This document shows positions 5,847 to 6,478 of a DNA stretch of 6,478 nt, piece after piece. The notes under the pieces are model-generated. The model saw only the letters and a list, made by a program, of their open reading frames with translations, was not told where the DNA came from and ran no database searches. How positions within the stretch are numbered: position 1 is the stretch's first letter; every line of letters begins with the position of its first letter. Origin of the DNA: Myxococcales bacterium (GTDB taxonomy: Bacteria; Myxococcota; Bradymonadia; UBA7976; UBA1532); the NCBI GenBank assembly GCA_020430675.1, contig JAGQJJ010000239.1, positions 1-6,478 of the forward strand, in the 5' to 3' direction. A program made the translations under genes and the position numbers.

Positions 5847-6478
5847 ATGGCTGCCCAATTCAAAGAGCGCCTCGACGCGCACGCCGTGGCGCGCATCGGC
5901 GCCGCGATCACCGCCGTCGCGCCCGATTTCGCCGCCCCCAAATTCAGCGCCGCCGTCGTGCCCGGCCTCGCCGAGCGCGAGCTGATCGCGCGCGTCGAGC
6001 ACATCGCCGATGGCATCGCGGCGCATCTCTTGCGCCCGTTCCCCGATGCCGCGGCGGTGCTGGTCGCCGCGCTTGGCGCGCCGGTGCCGACCGAGGCGCC
6101 CGATGTGTCGCTCGATGACGGCCCGTTGCGCGGCTTCCTCGTCTGGCCGCTGACGCGCTTCATCGCGCGATACGGCGCCGACCACTTCGACGCCGCGTTC
6201 GGCGCCCTGCGTGAGATGACCCGGCGCTTCACCGGCGAGTTTGCGGTGCGCGGCTTCATCGAGCGCGAACCGGAGCGCGCCTATGCCTTGCTGGGCGTGT
6301 GGGCCGATGACCCCGACCCGCATATCCGCCGGCTGGTCTCGGAGGGCAGCCGCCCGCGCCTGCCATGGGGGCAGCGACTGCGCGGCGCGATCGCCGATCC
6401 GTCGGCGGGGCTGGCCCTGATCGAGCGCCTCAAGGACGACCCCTCGCTCTATGTGCGCCGTTCGGTGGCCAACCACCT
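5847..6478 (+). CDS. DNA alkylation repair glycosylase, AlkC-like HEAT-repeat protein (3' end outside window)
   Basis: The visible 210 residues match the DNA alkylation repair family of the AlkC/AlkD type. These are HEAT-like helical-repeat glycosylases that remove N-alkylated bases such as 3-methyladenine. Recognisable segments are [20 protein letters not shown] (146-165), the characteristic [15 protein letters not shown] (161-175), and the helical repeat [13 protein letters not shown] (198-210), which in the family continues into a conserved Asn/Asp-rich helix just past the edge. AlkC proteins are about 370 residues, so a little over half is present. I prefer AlkC over AlkD because of the SEGxRPRLPW motif, but cannot confirm catalytic residues. 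The start is the first ATG after a TTGACA promoter-like box, and there is no signal peptide. The gene is transcribed away from rpsB; the shared intergenic region does not imply shared function. Confidence 0.92.
   Translation, partial: MAAQFKERLDAHAVARIGAAITAVAPDFAAPKFSAAVVPGLAERELIARVEHIADGIAAHLLRPFPDAAAVLVAALGAPVPTEAPDVSLDDGPLRGFLVWPLTRFIARYGADHFDAAFGALREMTRRFTGEFAVRGFIEREPERAYALLGVWADDPDPHIRRLVSEGSRPRLPWGQRLRGAIADPSAGLALIERLKDDPSLYVRRSVANH

Noticed and set aside
5612..6259. N-terminal extension of rpsB
   Set aside because: The frame stays open upstream only because of high GC; the extension lacks S2 similarity and overlaps the divergent repair gene, while GAGGA supports the ATG at 5611.
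5763..6476. Minus-strand open frame opposite the alkylation repair gene
   Set aside because: The plus strand carries clear AlkC-family motifs, and the minus frame has no recognised motif and would run into the rpsB promoter region.

Overview
The window is GC-rich (roughly two thirds G+C) bacterial chromosome, almost fully coding. It carries the conserved rpsB-tsf-pyrH translation and nucleotide block, followed by a type IV pilus retraction ATPase gene and two less ordinary genes. The high GC, a PilT-family ATPase, an outer-membrane protein with a TolB-like N-terminal domain, and Pro/Thr repeat proteins together suggest a Gram-negative of the Myxococcota / former Deltaproteobacteria type. That assignment is inference from gene style; no rRNA or other strict marker is present.

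Layout. On the minus strand, reading right to left: rpsB (5611-4754), a 63-base gap with a perfect 9-bp hairpin, tsf (4690-4040), pyrH (4034-3297) only 5 bases later, a 44-base gap with alternative inverted repeats, pilT (3252-2146, GTG start), a predicted secreted outer-membrane barrel protein (2149-812, ATGA overlap with pilT), and a Pro-Thr repeat protein (812 to beyond base 1, TGATG overlap). On the plus strand, a DNA alkylation repair glycosylase gene of the AlkC type (from 5847, cut by the right edge) diverges from rpsB. The 235-base divergent region holds candidate promoters for both directions and a strong hairpin in the probable rpsB leader. No gene-free stretch exceeds 300 bases.

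Function. rpsB and tsf encode ribosomal protein S2 and elongation factor Ts. pyrH encodes UMP kinase for pyrimidine nucleotide synthesis. The usual next gene, frr (ribosome recycling factor), is not in the window after pyrH; pilT occupies that place. The last three genes (pilT, barrel protein, repeat protein) are joined by start/stop overlaps, so they are probably translated together and may form a module. What links pilus retraction to the other two proteins is not evident from sequence.

Most notable features: (i) the leftmost protein has ten Pro-Thr-Thr motifs, every one followed by any residue and then Ile/Leu, spaced in an alternating 16/13-residue rhythm (29-residue super-repeat); (ii) the barrel protein fuses a TolB/CsgG-like N-terminal domain, an eight-proline linker and an outer-membrane barrel; (iii) the alkylation repair gene may be transcribed as a leaderless mRNA.
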